A stretch of 64,000 nt of DNA from Argopecten irradians. Lineage: Eukaryota; Mollusca; Bivalvia; Pectinida; Pectinidae. Position numbers and translations under genes: made by a program. The notes below the pieces were generated by a model, which was given only the letters and a program-made list of their open reading frames with translations, was not told the DNA's origin and searched no databases. Shown piece after piece: positions 1 through 14,273 of the stretch (position 1 is its first letter; the number at the start of each line of letters is the position of its first letter). Where the stretch lies: the NCBI RefSeq assembly GCF_041381155.1, contig NC_091134.1, positions 29,889,540-29,953,539 on the forward strand. Reading direction: 5' to 3'.

Positions 1-168
1 ATTAAGATGTTGATAACCGGGCGACGACGGACGGAGTATGATGACTGATCTGATTAAGATGTTGATAACCGGACGACGACGGACGGAGTATGATGACTGA
101 TCTGATTAAGATGTTGATAACCGGACGACGACGGACGGAGTATGATGACTGATCTAATTAAGATGTTG
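1..168. repeat. 52-bp tandem repeat, about 3.2 copies, cut by window edge
   Basis: A 52-bp unit beginning ATTAAGATGTTGATAACCGG and carrying ACGACGACGGACGG is repeated three times with almost no change, then fades at TGTTGATCAATATAATATC. The array continues to the left of the window. No coding potential is apparent. From here to 336 nothing else is recognised. Confidence 0.9.
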
Positions 169-336
169 ATCAATATAATATCACAAAACATGCAATCAAT
201 TTACTATTTATAGTTCCTGTAGCAAGTCCATTATCTCACGATTGCCAGATTTTCGCTTGAGTCGGCATTATCTGGAAACGGATCTCAACCAAGTAAGAGT
301 ATATTAGATTATTAAACTCCACTGATTGCGTTGTTG

Positions 337-449
337 TATGGCAAGCCAAGTTACTTTTTATTCAGATATGGGGAATTTTAATTCCGATATCGGAAATTTC
401 AATTTCGATGTCGGAATTAATAGAATAAAAGGTAACTTGGCTTGCCATA
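337..449. mobile_element. Tiny palindromic MITE with 6-bp target duplication
   Basis: Inverted arms TATGGCAAGCCAAGTTACTT and its complement end at 449, separated by about 60 bp of AT-rich sequence that is itself roughly self-complementary (AATTCCGATATCGG). TTGTTG lies directly outside both ends (331-336 and 450-455), as expected of a target-site duplication. The element is 113 bp with no coding capacity. The superfamily is not resolved. Confidence 0.8.
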
Positions 450-455
450 TTGTTG

Positions 456-1276
456 ACAAATTTACTTTCTTGTTAAATAAGTAATTCTATAGTAATGTCT
501 GAACCAATGAAAGTTTCAATATATAAAACAAGTTATTACTTCGCGTACTTCTTCTACCATTGTTTCTGCCTATATTATAAGTGATGACGAATTTCCTGTA
601 AGCTGGTCAGCTTCTCGTCCTTTAGACTCTTGAAGGCCCAGGAAAAAGATCTTGATATTTTGTTTTAGACTAATATGAAGCTTCAACATTTCAAACCCAA
701 TGTTGGGTGCGCACGATGCAGATAAATCCCGTTATGTCTACATATGAATCATTTTACATTATAAAGACTTGGGCGTAGTCAGGGTTGAAACAATGTGGGT
801 CCAATGTTCTCACCCTGCCGAATCCCCTCCAAACCAACCTGTTCCAATCTAGGGAAACGGATCAAAAACAGCTTTTGATGTAAATTACAATGAGGCCGTA
901 TAAAACCTGAATAAATACTGATATGAGGAATTATGTCCCTGCAGTTATGGACGCTTTTAGTATTGTAGCTGTATTCAGAATAAAAATTTAACTATCACAC
1001 AAGTATTTTACAATATCCAACAACAGTGATGATAAATAAAAATACAGTGATCTTTTCAAAATAGTATGCTGGCACGACTACATTTTTCTACTCATTTACC
1101 GTTCCTTCTCTGTCCCTTTTAATTCTCCCTATCGGACTATTCAGACTTCACACTATTACTCCCCTCTCTCCAGCTCACTCAGCGATTCAGCACAATGGCG
1201 TAGGAAGGTGAAACATAATGGGGGCACAAATGTCCTCAAGATTTTCTAACCCACACCTTCAATCTTGACATTTTTA

Positions 1277-1307
<31 letters not shown>

Positions 1308-4300
1308 CTTAAATTAGAATAAAAATAAATTCAATTCTGTGAGATGGCGTGAGTTGCTCATGAAACTAACTGCTACGCTCGTAACAAAAATCGGTACCTT
1401 CCTATCAATTAGGTCCCTATGCTTCTTACAATGGCGTTAGGTTTCTAACGAGGTTTCATTGCTTTCTACTATTAAGTGGAATAAAAAAAATGCATGTGTA
1501 TTGTATATTGGTCCTCAGAAGTACCCCGGACGGTTTCTGAGGTACAAATACATAATGTAAGTGTTTGCTAAATAAAATGCCGCGATGATGTTTATAAACG
1601 AGTTTAATGTTTCAGGAAGTAAATAGTGAAATAGCGAGAAGTACAAAATGCAGACAGTCAAGCTAACGTTTTTTTGTGGGAAACAGACTGCTTTAAGTAC
1701 ATGGGAGTTTGGAGGTTTATTAGTATGTATTAGTAACTGTAAACATATCGTGTGGGAAGATCAATCGATGTCTTTAAATGTCCCAAAATATTTATCATAA
1801 ATAAAGACTGTGGCCCCGTGAGAATAAAATGTCCAAACAGACACTTAGCGGTCATCAGCGCCTCCTTGTGATAGTTCACACGTCTCTATTATAATGTTGA
1901 TACCTCATCATTAGCTTATTTGCTCTGCTTTTATCTTTAAGGAAATGTCGGCTGTTTTTGTTAAGTTCGTAAACACACGAAAAGGTACGTGTGTGACTTC
2001 TATCAATAACTCAAATCTTGGTCTAGAGTGTTTTGTGGCAATGTATTTATACATTCGATCTATCGATCAGAGCTTTGCCGATCATCCCGAGCAAGTGATG
2101 TTTAATCAAGCTTACCCTATCAAATTCACATTAAACTATTTATAAAACCACTTACACATATAAACCCCGCTCCCTTATGTAACTGTAGATTTATAACAAG
2201 AGTAGCGATAATTCACGGATTACGAGCTTTTTAAACGGACCAGCGGTTCTAGCATGGTTTGACAGCACCGGAGATAGGTTACAATAGCAGTATACGTACA
2301 TTTCAATACCTCTATATCACAGCTCATGATAACATATAATTTATACTCATGTGTCGGCTGGGTATAAGTCCAAATGATAAAATTGTTAGGTTTTCACGTT
2401 CGTTCTTACAGGCAACGATGGGTAGGCCCTGATAGTTTATTTTGTTTAACATGCTGGTTGTTATAATTATCCTTTGATTCCGCAGTGAAATTGCCAATCC
2501 CGATTAATTTACTGGAATGAAAAATATGGGTTACCGAAAAGAATATGCTTTTTGTGCTCTATGTTTTGAGCAATTCTTAAATTGTACCAATTATAGCGGC
2601 AAATATTCGACTGCACAGTACATATCCATTATGGACCTTTGTTGAGGTGCATATGGTGTTATATCACCCGTGTAGAAATTCTACAATTCTACAAATTCAA
2701 ATATTAGATATTTCCTTCCTTTAACAAATTTCAAAAACAGTCTCTTATAATTATATTAATTACAAGAAAAGCATAGGTAAAAGAACCCAACCCTGAAGCA
2801 TGCAGCGTTTGTGCAGTGAAGTTTACAAAGAAATATTGACGTGGTGTTTCTAAACTAAAACTGGAAACACCAATTTGATATGCTATATATTGAATGTCAC
2901 GTGACCACGTATTAGCCAATGAAAATAGTGGAAAATCATTGCATACCTAATTTAGTCAACTTTGTCTACAAAGGATCTATAAGTACAATACTGTAGTAAT
3001 TTTATAAGCAATTGCTGAATTTGGATTTGGACACATATTGATATATCACATGTTGTAATATAACATATGATTGAATAAAAACATATCTGAGCAAAAAAAC
3101 TTTGTCTACAAAGACCACTCCAGGGACAAAGGAAGATTGTCAAGCAAAGTGATCTATACCAAAGTGATCTATACCAAAGTCATATATATATATTCACAAG
3201 TCCAAGTGTGTTATTATTGGACAAAATTGTAGGACCACAAGCAACTAGCGGTTATAATTTATAAACGTTCTGCCTATAGTTTCACGATTTTATTTCCGTA
3301 ACGGGGTAAAACTAACTGGAAACGGTTCGAAGTTAGACTCTTAAAAAGCCGCAGTGCAAAGTTATCGATAACAAAGTTTGTATATCGCATATACATTGTA
3401 CTTGGTGTATAATAACTTAATACATTATTGATTAATTGGAGACAATACATGACCATTATATGGACAGTGTCGCTAATCAAACGCAACATTGTGTAAGTTA
3501 TTGGGTTTTAACAAAATATGTTGTTCGTTCGACAAGAAAAAAATAGGGTTTAAGTAGACTAGTGGCTAATAAAGCTTACATTTTGGAATTTTAATAGTCT
3601 AACCTCCAATCTTTATCAAGGGATCATTGACACTTAGCTGCACATTTCTTTACTTACAACTTCTCTCTCTGGCAATTACTCATGTGACAATATGATAAAC
3701 TTTACATAATAGTACGTATACAGCCAAGTACAGACCGTGTGGTGTCAAGGAGAAAGCAGGATTGCAGTAGTTTAGTATTCAATAATGAATATAATAAATT
3801 AAAATAGATTAATATTGATTTCATATAAGTTTAAGCTTGGCCTTATAATGTTTCTAAGTGTCCTGGCTAGTGTACACCTAATCAGATTTTACTTAAAGGA
3901 TTTGTAAGGGTCTCCAGTCAACACTGTGTAACCGGCCATATTTAACGCGTAGTAGGGACGCATTTAAAACTAGCCAACCAACATAAACCTAAGTTAAACC
4001 GCCATTCATGGCTGATCTTTATCAATGTAACACCTTTGTAACATTCAATAGATTATAGTTCAATTATATAAAATTAGGAAAAATCAATAGAATGATGTTG
4101 ACACATTGAAAAAAATCTATACCTATGTATATATACGTGTATCGCAGTGTATATTGAATTGGAGTTAGGCGCTAAGTAAGCTGGAGTAGTAGATCAGAAA
4201 GCCGCGTGTGGGTCAGGACCTACCCCCACTTACACAAAGGGTGAGTTATTATCTGATTTGATAACGTTTAATATCACCAGTATCACCAGAATCAATTAGA

Positions 4301-5229
4301 TAAATTATTTCAAATTACACAGTTTAATTGGCGTGTAAATGATTTGGAACTTTAACGACAGCCTATACCGACGCAGCCTTAGTCTATATTGATATCAAAC
4401 GTGTATCCATGTAGTCCAACTTGTCTTTATTAAGACCTAGTCGTTGATTTAACCCCACCAACATGGTAAGTAAAGTTTACTATCTATAATATATGTTTTC
4501 TGCGAATTATTGACTCCATTGTTTATACAATTAACAAAAGTAGTAGCTTATACTTATAAATAAGATATTTTCAATATTTTTTCGCTTTAAAGAAAATGTT
4601 ATTTTTTTTGCGGATGTTCACAAAAAACCTGTGTTCAGAGCACTTCCATATCACTTTTGAATTCCCTTCATCTCCATAAGGTTTTGTTTCTAAGTCATTT
4701 TTTGTCAAACATAATTAAGGTAGTGAATATATTTCAACCAATATTTTTCATTCTTAGAATTGAAAATCGCTTTTCATTCTTTAATAATTGGCACCAATTT
4801 TCAACACCCGTTTTTACTGAAAATAGATTGTGCTTCAATTAAATGCCTATATACATTTACTTACTTTCAATACGACATGGAAGTATATCTGGGATTCCAA
4901 CATACTCGGTAAAACCATGTTTATTTTTCGATAATTTTAGCGGGCTAAAATCGCGACTATTATCTAAAAAAGATATTTTCACGAATCTATATTTCACAAT
5001 CAGACGATATGAATATATGATTAATCTAGGATTAATTTCACGGGTTAAATGATTATCACTATTAATGTGCCACGAAATAGCGAGAATATCACCCCCTTGA
5101 CCAGCTACAGTATACGGTATCATTATTACACAAAAAATCTATTACAGTCTACATATACATGTACTTCGACAAATCCTGTTTTGTGTAATGTTTTCGCGTT
5201 CATATCTATGTTTACGCTGTTCTGTCCAT
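456..5229. other. AT-rich region with no recognised gene
   Basis: Only short open frames occur (for example 1945-2145 and 4857-5123), without splice-site support, domain motifs or codon bias. A poly-T tract lies at about 1278-1308. The 1180-1260 stretch has a CACAATGGCGTAGG sequence resembling hAT element ends, but no partner was found. A duplicated AAGTGATCTATACC sits near 3148-3175. I see no RNA gene. Confidence 0.5.
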
Positions 5230-5520
5230 GTATATGATAACGTTTACACGTCAATGCCGATATTTACGTTTACATGTAGTTATTTGCGTTTAAATGCCGA
5301 TATTTACGTTTAGATGCAGTTATTTATGTTTACATGCCGATATTACGTTTACATACAGATATTTACATTTACACGCCGATACATTTGTATTTACGTTTAC
5401 ATGCAGATATTTACGTTTACATACAGATATTTACGTTTACATGCCGATATTTACGTTTACATACAGATATTTACGTTTACATGCCGATACATTTGTATTT
5501 ACGTTTACATGCACACATTT
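5230..5520. repeat. 20-bp tandem repeat (ATATTTACGTTTACATRCMG)
   Basis: Units of about 20 bp alternate between ...TTTACATGCCG and ...TTTACATACAG. Open frames across it in several frames (5294-5687) follow from the repeat lacking stops and are not genes. Some units carry an extra ATTTGT. Confidence 0.8.
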
Positions 5521-6018
5521 ACATGGCATGCCTATATTCATACTATAATGACGTAGATATGTCCATGTGTCGTTTATATGTCCATATTTTATGTATATGC
5601 CTACGTTTCCATGTCCATATCAATGTTTCTATTGTCCATGTCTATGGTTTACATTTACATGTCATCACTTCATCTTGTGTGTGTTAATGAATTCCATTCT
5701 TAGAAGAGCTTATGAAATCACCCTGGCGTCAGCGTTGGTTAAGGTTTTGGTGCAAGTTGTGAAATACTGTGATTCGTAACAACCGACAATGATTTCTACG
5801 TTGATATAGTATTTTAAGTGTTGATATATAGATATGGACAGTCATTTTATGAACAAAATGCTGGAATTTCAAGAAGCCAGATGGGCTGAACTCCTGATTC
5901 AAATATTGAGTTCTTCAGAGTGGCGTCCTATGACTACCGTTCTTCTAGTAATTAACATACACCGATTTTTTTTTGGCATTTGTTAAAAAAAAACCCAACA
6001 AAAATAAATGTATATCTA
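5521..6018. other. Spacer between two tandem arrays, no supported gene
   Basis: A 50-codon open frame from 5833 (MDSHFMNKMLEFQEARWAEL...) ends in a stop just before the satellite. It is preceded by an AG and contains a possible GTAATT donor, so it could be a small exon, but nothing confirms this. Confidence 0.3.
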
Positions 6019-9000
6019 ATCATGTCGGTGCTAACGTTTCCTATGTTTGTATGTGATCATGTCTATATTGACGTTTCCTGTGTTTGTATGAGATCATGTC
6101 AATGATGACGTTTCCTATGTTTGTATGAGATCATGTCTGTGTTGACGTTTACAATGTTTGTATGAGATCATGTCTATGTTGACGTTTCCTATGTTTGTAT
6201 GAGATCATGTCTGTGTTGACGTTTACAATGTTTGTATTAGATCATGTCTTTGTTGACGTTTCCTGTGTTTGTATGTGATCATGTCTATGTTGACGTTTCC
6301 TATGTTTGTATGAGATTATGTCTATATTGACGTTTCCTGTGTTTGTATGAGATCATGTCTATGTTGACGTTTCCTATGTTTGTATGAGATTATGTCTATA
6401 TTGACGTTTCCTGTGTTTGTATGTGATCATGTCTATGTTGACGTTTCCTATGTTTGTATGTGATCATGTCTATGTAGACGTTTCCTATGTTTGTATGAGA
6501 TCATGTCTATGTTGACGTTTCCTATGTTTTCAGGGGATCATGTCTATGTTGACGTTTCCTGTGTTTGTTTGTGATCATGTCAATGTTCACGTTTCCTATG
6601 TTTGTATGTGATCATGTCTATGTAGACGTTTCCTATGTTTGTATGAGATCATGTCTATGTTGACATTTCCTATGTTTATATGAGATCATGTCTATGTTGA
6701 CGTTTCCTATGTTTGTATGAGATCATGTCTATGTTGACGTTTCCTGTGTTTGTATGTGATCATGTCTATGTTGACGTTTCCTGTGTTTGTATGAGATCAT
6801 GTCTATGTTGACGTTTCCTCTGTTTGTATGTGATCATGTCTATGTTGACGTTTCCTATGTTTGTATGTGATCATGTCTATGTTGACGTTTCCTATGTTTG
6901 TATGTGATCATGTCTATGTAGACGTTTCCTATGTTTGTATGAGATCATGTCTATGTTGACGTTTCCTATGTTTTTAAGGGGATCGTGTCTATGTTGACGT
7001 TTCCTGTGTTTGTTTGTGATCATGTCAATGTTGACGTTTCCTATGTTTGTATGAGATCATGTCTATGTTGACATTTCCTATGTTTATATGAGATCATGTC
7101 TATGTTGACGTTTCCTATGTTTTATGAGATCATGTCTATGTAGACGTTTCCTATGTTTGTATGTGATCATGTCTATATTGACGTTTCCTGTGTTTGTATG
7201 AGATCATGTCTGTATTGACGTTTCCTATGTTTGTATGAGATCATGTCTATGTAGACGTTTCCTATGTTTGTATGAGATCATGTCTATGTTGACGTTTCCT
7301 ATGTTTTTATGAGATCATGTCTATGTTGACGTTTCCTGTGTTTGTATGAGATAATGTCTATGTTGACGTTTCCTATGTTTGTATGAGATCATGTCAATGT
7401 TGACGTTTCCTATGTTTGTATGTGATCATGTCAATGTTGACGTTTCCTATGTTTGTATGTGATCATGTCTATGTTGACGTGTGATCATGTCTATGTTGAC
7501 GTTTCCTATGGTTTTATGAGATCATGTCTATGTTGACGTTTCCTGTGTTTGTATGAGATAATGTCTATGTTGACGTTTCCTATGTTTGTATGAGATCATG
7601 TCTATGTTGACGTTTCCTGTGTTTGTATGTGATCATGTCAATGTTGACTTTCCCGTGTTTGTATGAGATCATGTCTATGTTGACGTTTCCCGTGTTTGTA
7701 TGAGATCATGTCTATGTTGACGTTTCCTATGTTTGTATGTGTTCATGTCTATGTTGATGTTTCCTATGTTTGTATGAGATCATGTCTATGTTGATGTTTC
7801 CTATGATTTTATGAGATCATGTCTGTGTTGACGTTTACTATGTTTGTATGTGATAATGTCTATGTTGACGTTTCCAGTGTTTGTATGTGTTAATGTCTAT
7901 GTTGACGTTTACTATGTTTGTATGAGATCATGTCAATGTTGACGTTTCCTGTGTGTGTATGAGATCATGTCTATATTGACGTTTCCTGTGTGTGTATGAG
8001 ATCATGTCTATGTTGACGTTTCTTATGTTTGTATGAGATCATGTCTATATTGACGTTTCCTATGTTTGTATGTGATCATGTCAATGATGACGTTTCCTAT
8101 GTTTGTATGTGATAATGTCTATGTTGACGTTTCCTATGTTTGTATGAGATTATGTCTATATTGACGTTTCCCGTGTTTGTATGAGATCATGTATATGTTG
8201 ACGTTTCCTATGTTTGTATGAGATTATGTCTATATTGACGTTTCCCGTGTTTGTATGTGATCATATCTATGTTGACGTTTCCTATGTTTGTATGTGATCA
8301 TGTCTATGTAGACGTTTCCTATGTTTGTATGAGATCATGTCTATGTTGACGATTCCTATGTTTTAAGGGGATCGTGTCTATGTTGACGTTTCCTGTGTTT
8401 GTATGAGATCATGTCTATGTTGACATTTCCTATGTTTATATGGGATCATGTCTATGTTGACGTTTCCTATGTTTTATGAGATCATGTCTATATTGACGTT
8501 TCATGTGTTTGTATGTGATCATGTCAATGTTGTCGTTTCCTATGTTTGTATGTGATCATGTCTATGTAGACGTTTCCTATGTTTGTATGTGATCATGTCT
8601 ATATTGACGTTTCCTGTGTTTGTATGAGATCATGTCTATGTTGACATTTACTATGTTTGTATGTGATGATGTCAATGATGAAGTTTCTTATGTTTGTATG
8701 TGATCATGTCTATGTTGACGTTTCCTATGTTTGTATGAGATCATGTCTGTGTTGACGTTTACAATGTTTGTATGAGATCATGTCTTTGTTGACGTTTCCT
8801 GTGTTTGTATGAGATCATGTCTATGTTGACGTTTTCTGTTTGTATGTGATCATGTCTATGTTGACGTTTCCTATGTTTCTATGAGATCATGTCTATGTTG
8901 ACGTTTCCTATGTTTGTATGAGATCATGTCTATGTTGACGTTTACTATGTTTGTATGTGATAATGTCTATGTTGACGTTTCCAGTGTTTGTATGTGTTAA

Positions 9001-12000
9001 TGTCTATGTTGACTTTTACTATGTTTGTATGAGATCATGTCAATGTTGACGTTTTCTGTGTGTGTATGAGATCATGTCTATATTGACGTTTCCCGTGTTT
9101 GTATGAGATCATGTCTATGTTGACGTTTCCTATGTTTGTATGAGATTATGTCTATATTGACGTTTCTCGTGTTTGTATGTGATCATGTCTATGTTGACGT
9201 TTCCTATGTTTGTATGTGATCATGTCTATGTAGACGTTTCCTATGTTTGTATGAGATCATGTCTATGTTGACGTTTCCTATGTTTTAAGGGGATCGTGTC
9301 TATGTTGACGTTTCCTGTGTTTGTATGAGATCATGTCTATGTTGACATTTCCTATGTTTATATGAGATCATGTCTATATTGACGTTTCCATGTGTTTGCA
9401 TGTGATCATGTCTATGTTGACGTTTACTATGTTTGTATGTGATGATGTCAATGATGAAGTTTCTTATGTTTGTGTGTGATCATGTCTATGTTGACGTTTC
9501 CTATGTTTGTATGTGATATTGTCTATGTTGACGTTTCCTATGTTTGTATGAGATCATGTCTATATTGACGTTTCCTATGTTTGTATGAGATCATGTCTAT
9601 GTTGACGTTTACTATGTTTGTATGTGATTATGTCAATGATGAAGTTTCTTATGTTTGTGTGTGATCATGTCTATGTTGTCGTTTCCTATGTTTGTATGAG
9701 ATCATGTCTATGTTGACGTTTCCTATGTTTGTATGTGATCATGTCTATATTGACGTTTCCTGTGTTTGTATGTGATCATGTCAATGTTGTCGTTTCCTAT
9801 GTTTGTGTGTGATAATGTCTATGTTGACGTTTCCTATGTTTGTATGAGATTATGTCTATATTGACGTTTCCTATGTTTGTATGAGATTATGTCAATGTTG
9901 ACGTTTCCTATGTTTGTGTGTGATAATGTCTATGTTGACGTTTCCTGTGTTTGTATGTGATAATGTCTATGTTGACGTTTCCTATGTTTGTATGAGATCA
10001 TGTCTATGTTGACGTTTCCTGTGTTTGTATGAGATAATGTCTATGTTGACGTTTCCTGTATTTGTATGTGATAATGTCTATGTTGACGTTTCCTATGTTT
10101 GTGTGTGATAATGTCTATGTTGACGTTTCCTATGTTTGTATGAGATTATGTCTATATTGACGTTTCCCGTGTTTGTATGTGATCATGTCTATGTTGACGT
10201 TTCCTATGTTTGTATGTGATCATGTCTATGTTGACGTTTCCTATGTTTGTATGAGATCATGTCAATGTTGACGTTTCCTATGTTTGTATGTGATAATGTC
10301 TATGTTGACATTTACTATGTTTGTATGTGATAATGTCTATGTTGACGTTTCCTAGGTTTGTATGTGTTCATGTCTATGTTGACATTTACTATGTTTGTAT
10401 GTGATGATGTCAATGCTGAAGTTTCTTATGTTTGTATGAGATCATGTCAATGTTGACGTTTACTATGTTTGTATGTGATAATGTCTATGTTGACGTTTCC
10501 TATGTTTGTATGTGTTCATGTCTATGTTGACATTTACTATGTTTGTATGTGATGATGTCAATGATGAAGTTTCTTATGTTTGTATGTGATCATGTCTATG
10601 TTGACGTTTCCTATGTTTGTATGAGATCATGTCTGTGTTGACGTTTACAATGTTTGTATGAGATCATGTCTTTGTTGACGTTTCCTGTGTTTGTATGAGA
10701 TCATGTCTATGTTGACGTTTTCTGTTTGTATGTGATAATGTCTATGTTGACGTTTCCTGTGTTTGTATGAGATCATGTCAATGTTGACGTTTCCTATGTT
10801 TGTATGTGATCATGTCTATGTTGACGTTTCCTATGTTTGTGTGTGATGATGTCTATGTTGACGTTTCCTGTGTTTGTGTGTGATAATGTCTATGTTGAAG
10901 TTTCCTATGTTTCTACGAGATCATGTCTATGTTGACGTTTCCTATGTTTGTATGAGATCATGTCTGTGTTGACGTTTACTATGTTTGTATGTGATAATGT
11001 CTATATTGACGTTTCCAGTGTTTGTATGTGTTAATGTCTATGTTGACGTTTACTATGTTTGTATGAGATCATGTCAATGTTGAAGTTTCCTGTGTGTGTA
11101 TGAGATCATGTCTATATTGACGTTTCATGTGTGTGTATGAGATCATGTCTATGTAGACGTTTCTTATGTTTGTATGAGATCATGTCTATATTGACGTTTC
11201 CTATGTTTGTATGTGATAATGTCTATGTTGACGTTTCCTATGTTTGTATGAGATTATGTCTATATTGACGTTTCCTGTGTTTGTATGAGATCATGTCTAT
11301 GTTGACGTTTCCTATGTTTGTATGAGATTATGTCTATATTGACGTTTCCCGTGTTTGTATGTGATCATGTCTATGTTGACGTTTCCTATGTTTGTATGTG
11401 ATCATGTCTATGTAGACGTTTCCTATGTTTGTATGAGATCATGTCTATGTTGACGTTTCCTATGTTTTAAGGGGATCGTGTCTATGTTGACGTTTCCTGT
11501 GTTTGTTTGTGATCATGTCAATGTTCACGTTTCCTATGTTTGTATGTGATCATGTCTATGTAGACGTTTCCTATGTTTGTATGAGATCATGTCTATGTTG
11601 ACATTTCCTTGTTTATATGAGATCATGTCTATGTTGACGTTTCCTATGTTTTATGAGATCATGTCTATATTGACGTTTCCTGTGTTTGTATGTGATCATG
11701 TCTATGTTGACGTTTCCTGTGTTTGTATGAGATCATGTCTATGTTGACGTTTTCTGTTTGTATGTGATCATGTCTATTTTGACGTTTCCTATGTTTGTAT
11801 GTGATCATGTCTATGTTGACGTTTCCTATGTTTGTATGTGATCATGTCTATGTAGACGTTTCCTGTGTTTGTATGTGATCATGTCTATGTTGACGTTTCC
11901 TATGTTTGTATGAGATCATGTCTGTGTTGACGTTTCCTATGTTTGTATGTGATCATGTCTATGTTGACGTTTCCTTTGTTTGTATGAGATCATGTCTGTG

Positions 12001-12650
12001 TTGACGTTTCCTATGTTTGTATGAGATCATGTCTATGTAGACGTTTCCTATGTTTGTATGAGATCATGTCTATGTTGACGTTTCCTATGTTTGTATGAGA
12101 TCATGTCTATGTTGACGTTGCCTGTGTTTGTATGAGATAATGTCTATGTTGACGTTTCCTATGTTTGTATGAGATCATGTCAATGTTGACGTTTCCTATG
12201 TTTGTATGTGATCATGTCAATGTTGACGTTTCCTATGTTTGTATGTGATCATGTCTATGTTGACGTTTCCTATGTTTGTATGAGATCATGTCTATGTTGA
12301 CGTTTCCTGTGTTTGTATGAGATAATGTCTATGTTGACGTTTCCTATGTTTGTATGAGATCATGTCTATGTTGACGTTTCCTGTGTTTGTATGTGATCAT
12401 GTCAATGTTGACGTTTCCCGTGTTTGTATGAGATCATGTCTATGTTGACGTTTCCCGTGTTTGTATGAGATCATGTCTATATTGACGTTTCCTGTGTTTG
12501 TATGTGATCATGTCTATGTTGACGTTTCCTGTGTTTGTATGAGATCATGTCTATGTTGACGTTTCCTATGTTTTTTTAATGAGATCATGTGTGTTGATGT
12601 TTCCTATGTTTGTATATGATCATGTCAATGATGATGTTTTCCTGTGTTTG
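6019..12650. repeat. 37-bp satellite array, about 180 copies
   Basis: The unit is about ATGTTTGTATGAGATCATGT followed by CTATGTTGACGTTTCCT, 37 bp in all. Variants alternate GAGATC/GTGATC, CCTATG/CCTGTG, GTTGAC/GTAGAC, and rarer TTTTAAGGGGATCG. Blocks of several variant units recur as sets (around 6905-7000, 8305-8400, 9225-9320 and 11410-11500), so the array has higher-order structure. Because 37 is not a multiple of 3, no long frame stays open. Almost every unit carries TGACGTTTCC. Confidence 0.95.
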
Positions 12651-12851
12651 TCGATGGTTATCACGATTTCTTAAGCTTAAATGCTGATTTTTCCTTTATT
12701 TTCACCGAAGTTTGTCAAAACTCAATGAAACATTTTGTCACCAATATTCGCCATAGTAAGTTGTTTTATTTTTTGAATTTCTATAAATCAGTAAAGTAAT
12801 AGTTTTCCCCACTTTCTTAACAAAATTAATTCAGCGTCTATCTGTTGTAGG

Positions 12852-12962
12852 AGCGTGTTGGAGAGCAAAGATGCCCAGTATGATGTCATGTCCCGGATAT
12901 CCGAAATGCCGCAAGATATATCTGTATGCACAAGGATTGAAAGCGCACATTCCCGCGTGTAG
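12852..12962 (+). CDS. Possible 3'-terminal coding exon (doubtful)
   Basis: After a plausible acceptor (CTATCTGTTGTAG, ending 12850) a frame reads SVLESKDAQYDVMSRISEMP and on to a TAG at 12960, 36 residues in all. It is hydrophilic and charged, like a cytoplasmic tail or C-terminus. The local base composition is richer in GC than the surroundings. A second overlapping frame (12871-13122, 83 residues, with a C-x5-C-x13-H-x4-C pattern) is an alternative. No upstream exon could be tied to it, and the satellite array lies immediately 5'. I do not recognise either protein. Confidence 0.25.
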   Translation, partial: SVLESKDAQYDVMSRISEMPQDISVCTRIESAHSRV

Positions 12963-14273
12963 GCATGCGCAGTCAAAGCGCGTGGTGAAAAGGCGCGAGG
13001 CTATAGAGACAATGTTGACAATAATCCAGTTCAGTGAGGATCGTCACAGGGGTAACATCACGGTGGCCAGGAAAAGTTTACCCCAGTTCACACCTATCCA
13101 ACCGGTGTACACTCGGATATAGGTCTCAACAGTGAGTGAGTCATGACAAGGATTTAACTATTTAAAAAATCTTATCTTGGTCAACTGAAGTTGTTCCAAG
13201 GTTCGTGACAAATACAGCATGGAAGTATATCAGATTTGCAAGCACGTACGACCTTGTGTTTATAGTAATTAGTGTAATTAGTGGTTCATTCCTTAAATGT
13301 CGGTTACATGTTGGAGACAACACAGATAAAGGGATACAGATTCTTAAACATTTCGTGGAAGTGCAAGGCAATCTTGTGTGAACAATACGTTGCTTTTCCT
13401 TGATGAAGAGCGGCAAAATTTAATACAGCGAACCGTATTTAATGTCATACTCTGGCTTTGTAACATAGCACATGTATACATTCTCACCTCTCGTGATGGC
13501 AGCATTTATACATAGATGCTATAATCAGGAGTCGATTAGTACATGGGAATTCATGATAGCCACAGACACTCCACTCAACTGTATAGATCTAGGAACTAAG
13601 TGTTCTAAAAGCATTTTGTTTGTATCTAAGTTATGTTTTATGCGACATCAAAGTTAATTAAAGACGTTTTATGTTAATATTTGTTGTTTTTTCTCTTGTT
13701 TTATACCTTCAGGCGCAAAGTATTTTGAGCAAAAGTTTTACAACTTATGTATTTATCTCCGGGGCTCACTTCGATCACGTCTCTCGGATTATGCAATCGA
13801 GGCGTTCTCGATACTCTATGGGTTACAATCACTAACATTATATCCATCCTTGGACTATCTCGTCGTAAAACTGAAGGCAGTTCAAAAGAAAAAATCTGAC
13901 CAATTACAGGCCTGTACAGACTTCCTTTGAAGAGTAAAAAAATGACGCCCAACTTCAAAGCAAGTGTACTGTTATACAATTTCTTTGATGTACATAAAAG
14001 GATCAAATTACCCGTGTCGACTCTGTTGTCTCCTGTTTTACTATAAGATAGTGGATATATAACGTGGGTATCAGGGCTTTAAGAGGATTATCTATGTATA
14101 TCGTCTATAAATCATATAATTTATCCTCTATTTTAACATGCCGTTATTATTTAAATCAATCTATGTACGTGTTCTGAAGGATCCAAAATATACTAATTTC
14201 AGATTTAGTCCAAAAATACAAGAACCAGTATAAATATTTTTTTCAATCACGGTTGACACAGACACTTCTCTAG
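12963..14273. other. No recognised gene
   Basis: AT-rich sequence with scattered short frames (13162-13416 minus, 13472-13657 plus, 13701-14006 minus) lacking motifs or splice support. Nothing else is seen. Confidence 0.4.

Noticed and set aside
5294-5779. Overlapping plus-strand frames with repeated F-T-F-T-C-R-Y residues
   Set aside because: They are translations of the 20-bp tandem repeat in three frames.
5833-5985. 50-codon frame beside the satellite
   Set aside because: No matching downstream exon phase and no recognised motif; too short to stand alone.
6019-12650. Regular 37-bp repeats resembling a CRISPR array
   Set aside because: Units are directly adjacent with no unique spacers, and the window is eukaryotic; it is a satellite.
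12871-13122. 83-codon frame with a cysteine-histidine pattern
   Set aside because: Might be a zinc-binding fragment, but spacing fits no standard finger and an overlapping frame is equally plausible; kept only as an alternative in the 12852 entry.
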